Shown one piece after another: positions 44,450 through 56,600 of a DNA stretch of 64,000 nt (positions within the stretch are counted from its first letter, which is position 1; every line of letters begins with the position of its first letter). The position numbers and the translations under genes were made by a program. The notes beneath the pieces were generated by a model. That model did no database searches and was not told the DNA's origin. It saw only the letters and a list, made by a program, of their open reading frames with translations. The DNA is from Astrocystis sublimbata (Eukaryota > Ascomycota > Sordariomycetes > Xylariales > Xylariaceae): positions 1 to 64,000 of the forward strand of contig JAJNNY010000008.1 in assembly GCA_022453515.1 (NCBI GenBank), written 5' to 3'.

Positions 44450-45664
44450 TCAATACCTCTTGCTTGCATTTGAGGCTGCAGCGGACAGCAGCAGATCAAC
44501 AATGTGGCTGAGATCATGGCTCACGGCAACGTAAAGTGGTGACTTATCTTCGAGGTCACCCGCATCCGCATCCGCGCCATTCGCTAAGAGGCATGTCACC
44601 ACGGCGGCATTCCCAGTCGCCACGGCTTTGTGCAGCGCAGTTTTCCCAGCCGAGTCACGTTCGTTCACGTCCATGCGACGGTGTTTGAGAAGGCTCTGTA
44701 TGATGGCGCAGTTGCCATTGCGCACAGCAAGGTGCAAGAGCGATTCTTGATGTAACGACGACTTCTTCCCATATTGTCCGTCCTGACTGATCGATGGCGC
44801 CAATGAAGATTCGCGCAGCGGGCTCAAGCCAAGACTGGCGCCCCAGCCACTAGTACGTTCGTGAAGCAGGCCGCCCACAAACTCTGCAGCGCCAATGCTC
44901 CAATCGGATCCTCCTGCAGGTGATCCTTGCATAGCGCCTCCCGCTTTCGAGGCTTCATCTCGCAGAGGCATTGTCAGGTCGTATGATGCGGGTGAGGATG
45001 CACAGGGCAGCCAACTGTGCATGTCTGTCGCTGGTATGGCGTTGTCCATGCTGCTCAGATGCACCCCGATATCGATCTTCTCCTCCCCGATAGATTCGGG
45101 CAGGCTTGCCTGCACAACCGTTGTTGCAACGTCGCAGCAAGGATGCGAGCGAAGACCAGCCGACGACAGATGCCCTGCAGGGTAAAGACAAGAACTTGGA
45201 TGCGCTTCCGTGCCAAACCCGTCGATGGAAAACTCTACTTCATGCTGTTTAAGCTTCTTTACTGCGTGTGTATTTCGAATTTAGCGCCAGACGCAGTAGT
45301 TGAGAGACGATGGGCTCTGGGTTTGTATCTTACTCCGGTGCCTTCGCTGGGCTTTTCGCGTCTGTTCTTTTCGTCTTTCTAACCGGCTAGTTAGACGAAT
45401 AGATAAAGACTCCGAACATGAGCTATCGATTTCCGCCGACATTTTAGGTTTCATTGGCCGTGACGTCTGGGAAATCTTTGCATAGGGGCAGTCATGGGTG
45501 ATCTGAGAATCATCAGCTAATTCGACAAGGCTCGAGGAATGAGGAATGTAATGAGTATTTATTTCATCGCCAGCATGTGAGAACAAGTTCGAATTAACAT
45601 TCTGAGGCAGGATGCGCCGAGGCTTATGTTCGCCTGGTGCCATCCGTCGCACATGCAGTACCAA
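44450..45664 (-). CDS. bANK-type regulator (bZIP basic region plus ankyrin repeats, TOXE/Apf2 class)
   Basis: Exons 45334-45664 and 44450-45261 are joined across a 72-bp GT-AG intron; about 380 aa. Splicing restores a bZIP-like basic region, RRKEQTRKAQRRHR followed by IKKLKQHEVEF, at about residues 97-120, with no leucine zipper after it. The C-terminal part has three ankyrin-like repeats (ESLLHLAVRNGNCAIIQSLL, AGKTALHKAVATGNAAVVTCLL, KSPLYVAVSHDLSHIVDLLL). This combination is the hallmark of the bANK family, whose known members TOXE (HC-toxin) and Apf2 (apicidin) switch on a neighbouring NRPS cluster. It lies directly upstream of the NRPS on the same strand, so it is the likely pathway regulator. 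The start at 45664 is the first in-frame ATG; 45643 is an alternative. Confidence 0.85.
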
Positions 45665-48429
45665 GATTTTGAATGCGCTACGAGCGCTTGTGACTGGTAT
45701 TAGTTGATCCTTTATTACGTGAATTTGTGATTTTGAGATTCAGAGTGCGGTATGACGTCGCTGTCCAAAAGCATTCATTCCCGCTTGCTTCCTGTTGATA
45801 CAATAGCACTCGTGATGATACCGACTGAAACCAACATGACCACCGCCAACTGTCAATAGCTTCATCGCCCTTTAGTATATATATCAAACACTGTTTTTCA
45901 TCTTGCCCTTGAGTCTGCATTCTCAAGCAAACGCCCTAGCCTTCACCGAAGGCTTCTCTAGGCGACAGTCCGACGCTCGAGTACCAAATCTCTGGCAACT
46001 TGTCAGGCTGTAAGATCGAGGTTACCTAGGTGCTCAACACTACAGGGGGATGAATTGAAGTCCTAGGAAAGTAAGAATAAGCCTTGGTGATTGCCAAGTT
46101 TGAAGTTTTGTTCGAGGGATATCTATAAGCCACGGCTCTAACTACATATAGCAATGATCATGGCTACGCAGAAGGATGGAAGGGGCATGAAATCCTTCAC
46201 CTACGTGGCAATGTCTAGTCCAACGCGGCACGAGCGCGGATGCACGGGTCTTGCCTATGTAAATTAGGTCTTCGGCCCGTGGGTTAGCAAATCTGGGTAG
46301 GTATGCAGTGTTTTCAACAACATAATGTTTGCATACCTAGGTGGTAATGAGTATCGATTCTCTGCGAGTTAACATGATCTGGGAACTTTCCTACCCCGCG
46401 GGGAAAGAGTTGAATCCTTTGACCCCACCTTAGCCCGCACCGTACCCCACATGCGCAAGTAGGTACGTACCTAATAGATGAATGAGATGGTGAGGTCGTC
46501 ACAATCTTCTACATACAACGCTGTTGGTGGCCAAAGTACTTGAGACCGTTAATGTACCTTACACCTCGGTTTCCCCATTTAGGAATTGTTTGGACGAGAT
46601 CCACCACGAGTTCAACGTCACTTTGCTCTGTCTTACAGAGTTCTGAATCATGGTTGCGAAATATTAGGTAGTTGGAATACCTACATACAGCTCTATTATG
46701 GCCAGGTGCACGCCGATACAATTTCGTAACTCACGACTTCAGAAAACCACGTAATACGTACGAGGGTGCAAGCCTGTTGGACAGGTTGGATTCCCAAGCC
46801 AACGTCAGGCACATATTCTTGCAACCAGGGAAGAGTGTCAGGCGGTTTTGCACCAGAGTGAAGGAGTCTAGCAGTAGTCACGTAGCTAAGTAGAAGAGTA
46901 GTGATAAGGTGTCAATTCTATTGGTTTCTGGGCTTCCCTGAGACCTCGGGGTCGCCCAGTCCTTGTATAACATAGTACACGATTCTGACACCCAAACACC
47001 CCCTTGCCAAGCAGCTCTTGGGTCCCAGCGAGGCTCATGCTCTCACCGTAGCACCTGACAAAGATTGACTCAGGAACAGTGCGATTATGGCAGGTATCCA
47101 AGCTGGCCGAAACATTCGGCGGCATAACCCTTTTCCCGATTTTCAGAGCGTTGACTCGTGGTAGTCTTTGGATGGCTGCTATTCAAGTCAACACAACCAA
47201 AGCACGGTCAATTGTAGACCCAGCTTCTTGTCTTAGCCTCAAAGAGGTAAGTTACGCTGCCGGGAAACCTGATGCTAGGCGACATGACCATGATTAATCG
47301 TGGTGAAGGAGACTGGCTGGTAGCTTGTTCATTTGTCGCGGCCGTCGCATACTCCGTATACATCACAGACTCCTGTAGCTCTAAATTTATCAAATGAGCT
47401 GCTCTGGCGTGGGCTGATGTGCGCAGACGGCCGGGATATTCATGCAACTCGATATATATCGTGTACCCTTGCGCATGTCGCAACTGGTTACATCCCATTG
47501 CTTACATGCATTCCTACGATACTTTCATACCTGCTGCTATTTGCGTGGAAATAATGGAGTCCTTCATATTCGCTTGTCCGCGAACCGCAGCTCATAGTTT
47601 TTGGCTTCGGCTGCCTCCCGCGATCGGCGTGGATACGATGGCGTCCCGTTCCGCCCGCTCGGCACCGCCAATATCTCTGCGCTTTACGACTCAACATAGC
47701 ACGTACTAGATTTCTGCAGTATAAGCAAAAGAATCTCAATAGAAAAAGAAAGTCCAAGTCTAGTCTAGCGCAATAGGGCACTCTGTTTGTATATTTTATT
47801 GTAGAAAACCTCCCTCGCCTCCACTAAAGGCGAAAACCAATGGCACGCCTGGGTCAAAGACATAGTATTAAATAAGCTCGTTTTTTCTCTGCCATGCGAA
47901 ACCAATAACATATGTTTACTTTTGGCCCCCATCCATAACTACAGCAGCTGAATGATTGACCATTATCGCCAAGATGCCAAGAGTAAAAGTACTTGCCCCC
48001 AAAGACGTATGGTGTAGAATGATCAGTGGTAAAATCCCAGCCGTACCAGAGCCTGGAAGCTGGGCAACACACTACTATGTATAGCCACTGCACTAGAGGT
48101 GCTGGCTCAGCCTGGCTCGCATGATAGCTTGCAGGTAGGTGTTCTCGGGTGTTGTCTGTCCTATGGCAATTGCCGCTAGGTCAGATTCGCTCACATCGGG
48201 CTTTGCGGCTGATGGGGGCTGAGAATAAGTGCACTTCAGTCCATTTGGGTCACCTGCAAATGGCTGGATTCTTGGTAGGCGAATATCAAGTGCTTTTATT
48301 ATCTAATGGCCCCATCTCGTTTTTTCCTCGCATTATGAGCGCAATATTGACGGGTGATGTCTATACCATTCAGATCTTTTCAAAGATAAGCGCTCTTCAT
48401 ACCGCCTGGGCTCTCCAGTACCTTCAACT
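45665..48429. other. Long intergenic region, no supported gene
   Basis: About 2.8 kb between the divergent bANK and DUF3433 genes. I see only short frames in conflicting phases (for example 47419-47709 against 47488-47781 on the other strand), none with a recognisable family. I also see no tRNA or transposon ends. It may be decayed DNA or carry genes too divergent to spot by eye. Confidence 0.5.
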
Positions 48430-51264
48430 ATGGGTCGTGTTCGAACAAGATACAGCGAAGTTCAGATCCAAAGCTCAGAGAATCCCGAGGCACGATATGA
48501 AGGAGAAGACTTCGGCTATCATTCTCAATATCATTATGCGCCCAATCCCCAGGACGTGCAGAACGACCGCGACAACAGAAAAGCCTCCACCAGCTCTGCA
48601 CAGCAATACAAGCCAACGGCTTTGAGATGGCCGTTCTTAATCATTTTGCTGTTGGCTTTGCTGACTACACTGGCCTTTCTCAGCTACGCCATAACGACTC
48701 TCCCTGTCGTCGGAATGAACGATAAAGCCAAAAACATTGAGACTAGAGGCTTATCCGCCGTGGAGGTCAAAGATCATACCCAGTCGGTAATCATAGACCT
48801 GGTTCTGGCGACGGAGCTTCCGGTGCAAACCAAAGCCTCCGGCGACCGTGTTAATATTGAAAAGCAAACGGTTGAAGTCGAACGTTCTACTCTATACAAA
48901 CGCTCCGCTGACCTCGGCGACATTGAGACCACTGGAACAGTCACGGTATCCGAGTCGACCTCGGAAACGCCGATAATACACTCGAGTAAACCACCCGGCG
49001 ACTTTGGCAACATTGGCACAGTCACGGTATCTGAATCGACCTCGGAAACGCCGATAATACACTCCAGTAAGCCACCCGGCGACTTTGGCAGTATTGGGAC
49101 AGTCACAGTATCTGAGTCGAGCTCTGAAACACCGATTATACACTCGAGTAAACCACCAGGCGACTTTGGCGACATTGGGACAGTCACGGTATCTGAGTCG
49201 AGCTCTGAAACGCCGGTTGGAACTAAACCACCAGGCGACTTTGGCAGCATCGGCACAGTCACGGTATCCGAAGAACCTGGCAGTGCCCCCGAAACGCCCA
49301 TCCCAACACAAGATCAAGGTGATTTCGGTGAAATTGGACAAAAAACAGTGACGGAGGTTGGAGCAGTTCCTACGCCAACAAACGTTGCCCATACCCCCGG
49401 TGCGCCTGGTTCTGATGACACTGGTGACATCAGGAGCAAAACCACCCGCATCGGGACCACAAACTACGTAACCCACGTAACACTAGGCGTGACGACTTTC
49501 ACTGACGAGATGGGGTCGGTGATTACATCGACGGATACACCACCCCCGATTACCTCACTACAAACCAGCACTCTAACAAACTCCAAAGGCGACGTGACCG
49601 GTACTCAAGTAGCGACGGTGCTGGTAAAGCCCTCGGTGACCGTGGAGACCGACAGCGCAGGAAACCCGACAGCCACAGTCGCCACATACCCTGTCCCTCC
49701 AACCGTGCGCACGGCGGTATATAGCATCGACGCAGCGCACTACTTCATGGGTACATTTTTGACGACGCTCATAGCCAGTATCTTAGCAATCGCCGTGCGG
49801 ATTCTCGACACCAATGTCAAGTCTTTCCAGCCGTGGCACGCTCTAACCCACGAGCAAGGAACTTCCGGGCGCGACTCGCTTTGTCTCGACACCGGCGGCT
49901 GGCGTTCTCTTCTCATGGGCTTGCGCTCGCTTGCGGGCGGGCACGCGGTCGTCTTCCTCGCGAGTGTGCTGTCGCTGTCGTCGGCACTGCTTGTTCCTGT
50001 CTCAGCTGGTGCTATCCTCTTAGACTTGCGAGGAGATGGCTGCAAGCTAGGAGGCAGCTCCGCTAGTAACTGCGCCTATGTCCTCAGTGTCTCTCCGACG
50101 GTATCGAGGGCTACGATCGGAATTCTAGCCGTCATGATTCTTGCCACTATCCTCCTGGTTATCATCGTCGGAAGGTGGCAGTTGGGAGTTTATACGAACC
50201 CCTGGAGTATGTCTACGCTTGCTTCGTTGTCTGTTAACCCAAACACTCGCCGGATGATTCTGGATGCCGCTACGGGTCCGGACACGAAGCGCGCTAGCAG
50301 CGAACTTAGGCATCAGGATTTCAAGCTCGACAACTTCCGTGGGGCGAAAGGACAGATGGAGTATGGGATCGTGGCTCTCGATCGCTTCGGGGGCACGGGG
50401 CTATCACCCCACCAGAACGAAAGCTCGGCATTGACTAGCAGGGTTGAGGATGAGAAGTTTCTCGGAAGGAAACACAGCTCCCCGTTCTTCATGTTGGGCA
50501 TCGTTGGTCGTGTGTGTCTATTTCTGTTCGTCAGTGGTGTGCTCATCTTGGTCTTGTACTACGCGCGGACCGGCGGCGACACGCCGTTTGAGCGGTTCAT
50601 GGACAGCGACACGTTCGCAGTACAGTTTCTCTTCACGGGTCTGGGTATTGTCATCACTCTACTCTGGTCTGGATTTTTTGGAGGTAAAGTCCCCCAAGAC
50701 TCAATCATGGAAGCTATCCACTAACCTCTGACAGCTGTCTCAGTTATGAACACCTACCAATATCTATCGGAAAGCCCAAGAGAAGCCGCCCAGTCGGTTT
50801 TACTAGCTCCGCCCACCAATGCCTTCTCCGGCTTATGGCATTCAATTCGGACTCGGCGGATTTTCCTTGGGCTGGTGTCGCTAACGTCAATCTTTTCTGA
50901 ATCTCTCGGCCTATTCCTTGGCAATGTTCGCTTCCAGGTCACTCAGACATACTTTGTCAATCAGCTGTGTACCTGGGCAGCTGTTGGGATCATGTCGTTA
51001 ATGCTTCTGCTTCTGCTTGTCTCATGGTTCCTCAAGTGGCCACATATGCCGGTTGACCCCAGCAGCATCGCTGGCGCAATGTACTACGTATGCGACGATT
51101 CAGTGGCTGATAGATTCGAAGGGTTAAGTACTGTCAATAAGAAGGATAGAGATCGCACAGTCACGGGCATGGGACTACTATACGAATTTAGTGAAAGTGT
51201 GGGTGCGAAGGGTGAGACCAGAGTAGGTCTTAACGTCTTGGAAACCCAAGTTTTCATGTCCTAG
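48430..51264 (+). CDS. DUF3433-type membrane protein with Ser/Thr-rich repeats
   Basis: Exons 48430-50683 and 50735-51264 are joined across a 51-bp intron; 927 aa. A transmembrane helix at about residues 68-90 (WPFLIILLLALLTTLAF) is followed by an extracellular Ser/Thr-rich stretch. That stretch has five repeats of about 27 residues with the core GTVTVSES and PPGDFG (about 169-302). Further hydrophobic segments follow (around 440, 510, 560, 695, 740 and in the second exon around 790 and 850). Paired regions such as WRSLLMGLRSLAGG and FVNQLCTWAAVGIM fit the duplicated DUF3433 architecture of fungal plasma-membrane or wall proteins. Function is unknown. It lies inside the proposed metabolite locus without an obvious biosynthetic role. 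Confidence 0.8.
48934..49335 (+). repeat. In-frame tandem repeat, five units of 75-84 bp
   Basis: Units start at 48934, 49015, 49096, 49177 and 49252. The first three are exactly 81 bp (27 codons) and nearly identical; the fourth is 75 bp and the fifth 84 bp and more divergent. The core is GTVTVSES, then SETPIIHSSK, then PPGDFG. High similarity of the first three units suggests recent expansion or homogenisation, so copy number may vary between strains. Confidence 0.9.
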
Positions 51265-52181
51265 GGAATGCTCATATACTTGCCGAACTTATGAAACATA
51301 TAGTTTTTATCTACATTAAAAAACGTTTGACTATACTCGATACACTAGCAGTATTAATTGTATTTGCACTACATGTGAGGTTAAAGAAATTTGCCAGCCC
51401 AAAAGTCACAAGACCAGCCTAAGCAACCCGAGAAGCCATGTGCTAAATATTGAAATCCCACGGGGCAGCTGATTGAGATAGCGCCCGTCATTTCTGGATC
51501 TCACACAAGTCTTCGATGAGATAAACGTGTTGTAGTTTCGGCGCCCTGCGGTTTCATTGAGTTAATTATTGTCGAGAAGCACATCGCTTTCCACGATGAT
51601 AACCCGACCCCTGCGCGAATGAAAGTATGTAAATCCATGCTGGTGAAATTTGAGAATAATCATACTTAACGTTGCCTGTCAAATTCAGGCCGCTGATATC
51701 GGTCTTATCGACTTTGCGACAGCCATTGCCGGTGTACTCATAAACCCTCCCGTCGTCCCCTTGATGAGATCGATATCAATGAGGTCAATGACGCAGAGCA
51801 TATTAACGCTCTTGGTCGACTAGCATTGTTCCAAGCTTCCAAGCCACTTCTGCAGCGATCTAAAGGTATCGGTAGCATCTGCGGTGGCTTCATTGGGTGG
51901 GATGGAGGTCTTGGTGCCCACTCAGTATGAATCTTGGATCTCAAGTCTTACCCAAATTGGGATAGAGGTATCCAGCTGTTCGTAGATCAGTGATCGATTC
52001 ACATGCTTCGTATGCGATACCCCAGTAAATATGCAAAGCTTACATGAACATACCAATGAATTCGGGACCGTGATGGGACCACCATCTGATTGGCTTGAAA
52101 ACAACGCATGTACATGCAAAGCTTACTATAGCGATTTTAATCGGCGATTTTTTAACTTGAATGATACCGACTCAAAATCAA
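51265..52181. other. Intergenic with a short-chain dehydrogenase relic
   Basis: About 0.9 kb between the DUF3433 gene and the alpha/beta hydrolase, which converge. The only content I recognise is the dehydrogenase fragment at 51689-51930. The rest shows no supported gene. Confidence 0.5.
51689..51930 (+). pseudogene. Short-chain dehydrogenase/reductase fragment
   Basis: After an intron-like acceptor (aaattcag, ending 51688) the frame reads ADIGLIDFATAIAGV, reminiscent of the SDR motif around the conserved NAG. After a frameshift it continues HINALGRLALFQASKPLLQRSK and GSICGGFIGWDGGLGAHSV before a stop at 51928-51930. These match the alpha-helix after NAG and the active-site region of SDRs, but the Asn is replaced and the catalytic Tyr-Lys segment is missing. 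It is a decayed remnant, possibly of a former tailoring gene of the locus. Confidence 0.5.
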
Positions 52182-53165
52182 CTAATCTTGCCTGGCATCT
52201 TGATCTGCAATACCCAGATGTTGGCGTATGAATCTGACCTGAGCCTGCATTGTAGGTTCAAAGCTCTGCCCGTCCAAGACGTCCATGTGCCCTTTATCTG
52301 CAAGATAAACCATCTCCTTTGGACCTTCAATCATGTCATAAATCAGCTCTTTCTGCTTCTCTGGGGGAGACACTACATCCAAATGTGGAATGATCATCAA
52401 GACGGGTGTTGGAGATATGAACGGTAAGACTTTGAATGGAGCCCAGGCCATGATGTTGTAATAAGTTTGGAGCGTTGTATGGGGACGAAACAATGGGACC
52501 ATCGCTTGAGCTTCCATCATGAGACTGAGGCCCTCTTTCCCCGCACTTGATCCCGGACCCCAGCCAGCTGGGTTCTTCCCATTTTCCGTGAGCATCGGAA
52601 TCGACAGTGGAGAGTTCCCACGTAATCGGGATTCTCGATCCTGCATGGCTTTGGCCGTGACTCCTCGCCATTGCGGACCAAGCTCCCAGCCGGTGAGTGG
52701 GCATACCGCCACTATGGCTTTTGCACGTTTGTCCATAGCGGCTGCCGCAAGCGCGACTGTTCCGCTGAGCGAGAGGCCCCAGTAAACGATCTTATCCGAG
52801 TCGATCCGCGCATCCGACTTGAGCATCGTGAGTGCATCGTGATAGTCCTCGACCTGTCGAGCGGGGTCTATGTTGTTCCTGGGCGTGCCGTCACTTGAGC
52901 CGACACTGCGCGGGTCGTATACTAGAGCTGTAATTCCTTCGACCTGGAAATGCTCAGCGATTTTGGGAAGAAGCATGTCTCGAGTGGTGTTGAACTGTAA
53001 TTATCCCAATCGTGAGTTGATGCCTTCCTAGATTAAATTTCAGAGAGCACTGACCCCTGGCGTCATGATCACGGCCGGTTTCTTGTGGCCCGCGACGTAG
53101 AGCGTCCCCCTCAATGTCAACCCATCGAGAGTTTTGAACTCGATTTCCTCTTTTTGAAGTGGCAT
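52182..53165 (-). CDS. Alpha/beta hydrolase, polyketide transferase (af380) type
   Basis: Exons 53055-53165 and 52182-52994 with a 60-bp intron; 307 aa starting MPLQKEEIEF. The splice joins VIMTPG to FNTTRDMLLPKIAE, the normal sequence of the family. Key features are YDPRSVGSSDGTPRNNIDP, the nucleophile Ser in YWGLSLSGTVAL (about residue 135) and the catalytic His in ADKGHMDVLDG near the C terminus. Relatives such as Af380 of the fumagillin pathway move a polyketide from its PKS onto another molecule, and similar hydrolases accompany HR-PKS genes in NRPS-PKS clusters. It is divergent from the PKS with a 471-bp shared promoter, so a role in releasing or transferring the PKS product is likely. 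An upstream in-frame ATG at 53237 is less likely. Confidence 0.85.
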
Positions 53166-53636
53166 AGTCGTCGTAGACACGAATGTTGATAACGGAAGAT
53201 CAGGAATGGGAGCCACTGCTTCGTAGACAGATCTCACTTAGGAGAGAACTAGGTTCTCCATGAAAGGTTATCAATCTTTCAATATTTGATTGATCATGGA
53301 GAGCCATTATCGGCCCATTGGCCCCATCGACGACGATCCCCTCCCCCGGAAGGGGGAAGGTGGTACGTTCATGCAATGTTGACAATACAGCAAACCCCAC
53401 CGACTGCCAAGTGAGACTAGACTAAATGTTAACGATTGTCGAAACATTTTATGATGAGCTCAAGGTCAGGGCACACTCGTTGTGTCGTCAGTCCATTTGT
53501 GTTCTCACCAGGTGGCGGACGGACATTACAAACTTGCGTTACGGTGCACCGAGTACTCGCCCAAACTATCACTACTGCTGTCGCCGTTTAGATTTCCTTT
53601 CTACAGACAGATTAATATTACCCCAGTCTTCTCAGC
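53166..53636. promoter_or_regulatory. Shared promoter region of hydrolase and HR-PKS
   Basis: A 471-bp divergent intergenic region between the hydrolase (minus) and the PKS (plus), which implies co-regulation. The string atctcactta near 53234 is one mismatch from the TOXE-type box ATCTCNCGNA. That alone is not significant. Confidence 0.55.
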
Positions 53637-56600
53637 ATGATGAAAGGAGAGGATTTCGACCAAATGGCAGAGGATGGAGCTGGCAGCTCCAGTCCGAGCC
53701 ACGCCGCGAATCTAGATGAGCACAAAGTCAACCTGGATGGGAACGACAAGCTCAGCTCTCAAATTCCGATTGCTGTAGTTGGTATGGCATGTCGCCTACC
53801 CGGCCACTGCAATTCGATCAAGGACTTTTGGGATTTCATGATTGAGGGCAAAGTAGCCGATACCGAACCACCTAAGAGCCGCTTCGCCCTTGGAGGTCAT
53901 TATGACTCGTCCCAAAAGCCGTTTACCATGAAAACTCCTGGTGCAATGTTTATGGAAGATATAGACCCCTCAGACTTTGATGCGCGCTTCTTTAACGTCA
54001 AACATGCCGACGCTGTTTCAATGGATCCCCAACAGAGAAACTTGATGGAAGTCATGTACGAATGCTTGGAAAACGCTGGAATACCAATCGAGCATCTGAG
54101 TGGCCAACGCGTCGGGTGCTTCGTTGGGTCTAACACAGCGGGTAAGTAAAATCACTGTCGCAGGTAGTCCAGTACGAAAGTTCGTATGCTAAATTTACGT
54201 TAGACTACTACGATATGATTTGCAGAGATCCCGAAGATCGAACACCATCTCCTACCATGGGATCTAGCCGAGCTCTTTTGAGTAATCGGATCAACCATTT
54301 TCTAAACGTTCATGGACCTAGGTAGGTAGACTGCAACCTATCTGGGATACTATTATCTTCAAAAACTAACATATGGTCTAGTATCTCTATTGACACTGCA
54401 TGCTCAAGCACCCTAGTGGCATTGGATATGGCTTGTCTTTACCTGCAGACCCATCAAATCGATGCCGCCCTTGTTGGGGGCGCAAACATGTATATGAGTC
54501 CAGAGAGGAATCAAGACATGGGCGCCATGCGGCACACTGCGTCATCTACAGGAAAATGCCACGTTTTTGATAGCAAGGCGGATGGGTATGTGGCAGCGGA
54601 GGCTACCAACATGGTCTTCGTCAAGAGACTAGACGATGCGATAAAGGACGGCGATCCCATTCGAGGTATCATCCTGGGCACCTCTACGAATAGTGCAGGG
54701 AAGACACCGGGAATTGCTATGCCAAACCCCGTTGCTCAAGCTTCAGCTATCAGAGCTGCCTACTCCAAAGCCAGGATCCCCGACTCCGAACTCTTGGATA
54801 CCGGATTTCTTGAATGCCATGGAACTGGGACCCTTGTTGGAGATCCCATCGAAATCAAGGCCATAGCCTCAGTATTCGCCCAGAACCGACCTGCAAGCCA
54901 GCCGTTGATTGTCAGTTCTGTGAAAAGTAACATAGGTCATTCGGAAGCAGCTGCCGGTGTCTCTGGCTTGATTAAAGCTGTGCTTTCTGTCGAGAATGAA
55001 TGCATTCCAGGTACTCCAACTTTCGAAACCCCAAATCCTCGGATTGACTTCACGAGGTCTAGAGTCAAGGCTATGCGCAATTGGATTAAATGGCCGACAT
55101 ACGCAAAATGTCGCGCAAGCGTTAATTCTTTTGGCTTCGGCGGATCCAATGCGCATGCTATTGTCGAGGCACCCAAGTACATGCTGGGTGACCTCAAACC
55201 AGCACATAAATCCTCCTATCTCAATACCGAACATCTAGATGTGGACTTTTTCAGTGAGCCCGACAATAACTCTCATGAGTCCGCTTTTGGAAGACAACAT
55301 TCAACCCCAATGCTTCTAGTGATGTCTGCGAATGATGAAGGGTCTTTGAAGGCATCAATCCAAGCGCTGTCATCTCACCTTGTGAATCCAGCAGTCTCTG
55401 TCGGTCTTTCAGATTTGGCATATACCCTCTCTAATCGCAGAAGCAGACTCTACCACAGGGCTTACAGTGTCCAGACCAGTGATCAGATCGACCTAGATTC
55501 CTTCGATCTTGGCGCGCGTCACGGCGAAGCAGCAGTCGTGTCGTTTGTTTTCACTGGCCAGGGAGCACAGTGGCCAATGATGGGTAAAGCGTTGATTGAA
55601 ACGAATGCTCTTGCGAGAAGGACAATTGAGCAACTTGATGCCGTTCTGGCAGAGCTTCCAGAGCCGCCCCCATGGACGTTGATGTCCATGTTAACAGTCG
55701 AAACTGACCCGGATCGCCTTCGCGAGCCTGAGTTCTCACAACCTCTTGTGACTGCACTACAGTTAGCCTACCTTGAAGTTCTGAAAGACTGGGGGATCAA
55801 GCCTGCGGCAGTCATAGGCCACTCATCGGGGGAGATTGCAGCGACGGTTGCGGCCGGATATCTGACACCTGATGAGGCGATCAAGGTTGCATATTTCCGT
55901 GGTCAGGCTGTCAAGAGCGTGCGAACCCTCGGGGGGCATGGTATGCTCGCTGCTGGTATAGGCCGTGATACTCTGGTCCCGTACCTCGACCCTGCGGATG
56001 ACCCTGTACATGTTGCTTGCTTCAATAGTCCCAGCAGCATCACGCTTTCCGGGACGGTCAGTGCTTTGAAACGACTCGAAGGGCGTTTGAATGAACACGG
56101 CCATGTCACGCGCATGCTCAAGGTCAATTGCGCATACCATTCCGAGTATATGATGCAAATGGCGGAGCAATATCGCAACATGATGCAGGGTCACTGTCGT
56201 GCAGACATAGAGAAGAGCAATGGCACCTCCGTCTCTTGGTTCTCTTCAGTGACGGGGCAGGAGTGGACAAGGCCAATAGATGCGAATTATTGGTATCAAA
56301 ACATGGTATTGCAAGTCAAATTCCACGAAGCAATGAGCGCCCTGATCGAGACGAGACCCGATATCAATTTTTTCATCGAGATCGGTCCATCAAACACCTT
56401 GACCAGCCCGATCAGACAAATTTTTGATCAACTACCACAACATAAAAACTCTTATGTTTACAGCTCGGTTGCAACACGAGGTGCACTCACTTTGGAGTCC
56501 CTGTACAATACTGCTGGCAAGGTGTTCGCTGCCGGAGGATGTGTGGACCTGTCCCGTGTGAATGGGTACGACAGTCTGCAGGAACGGCCGTCCATTCTGA

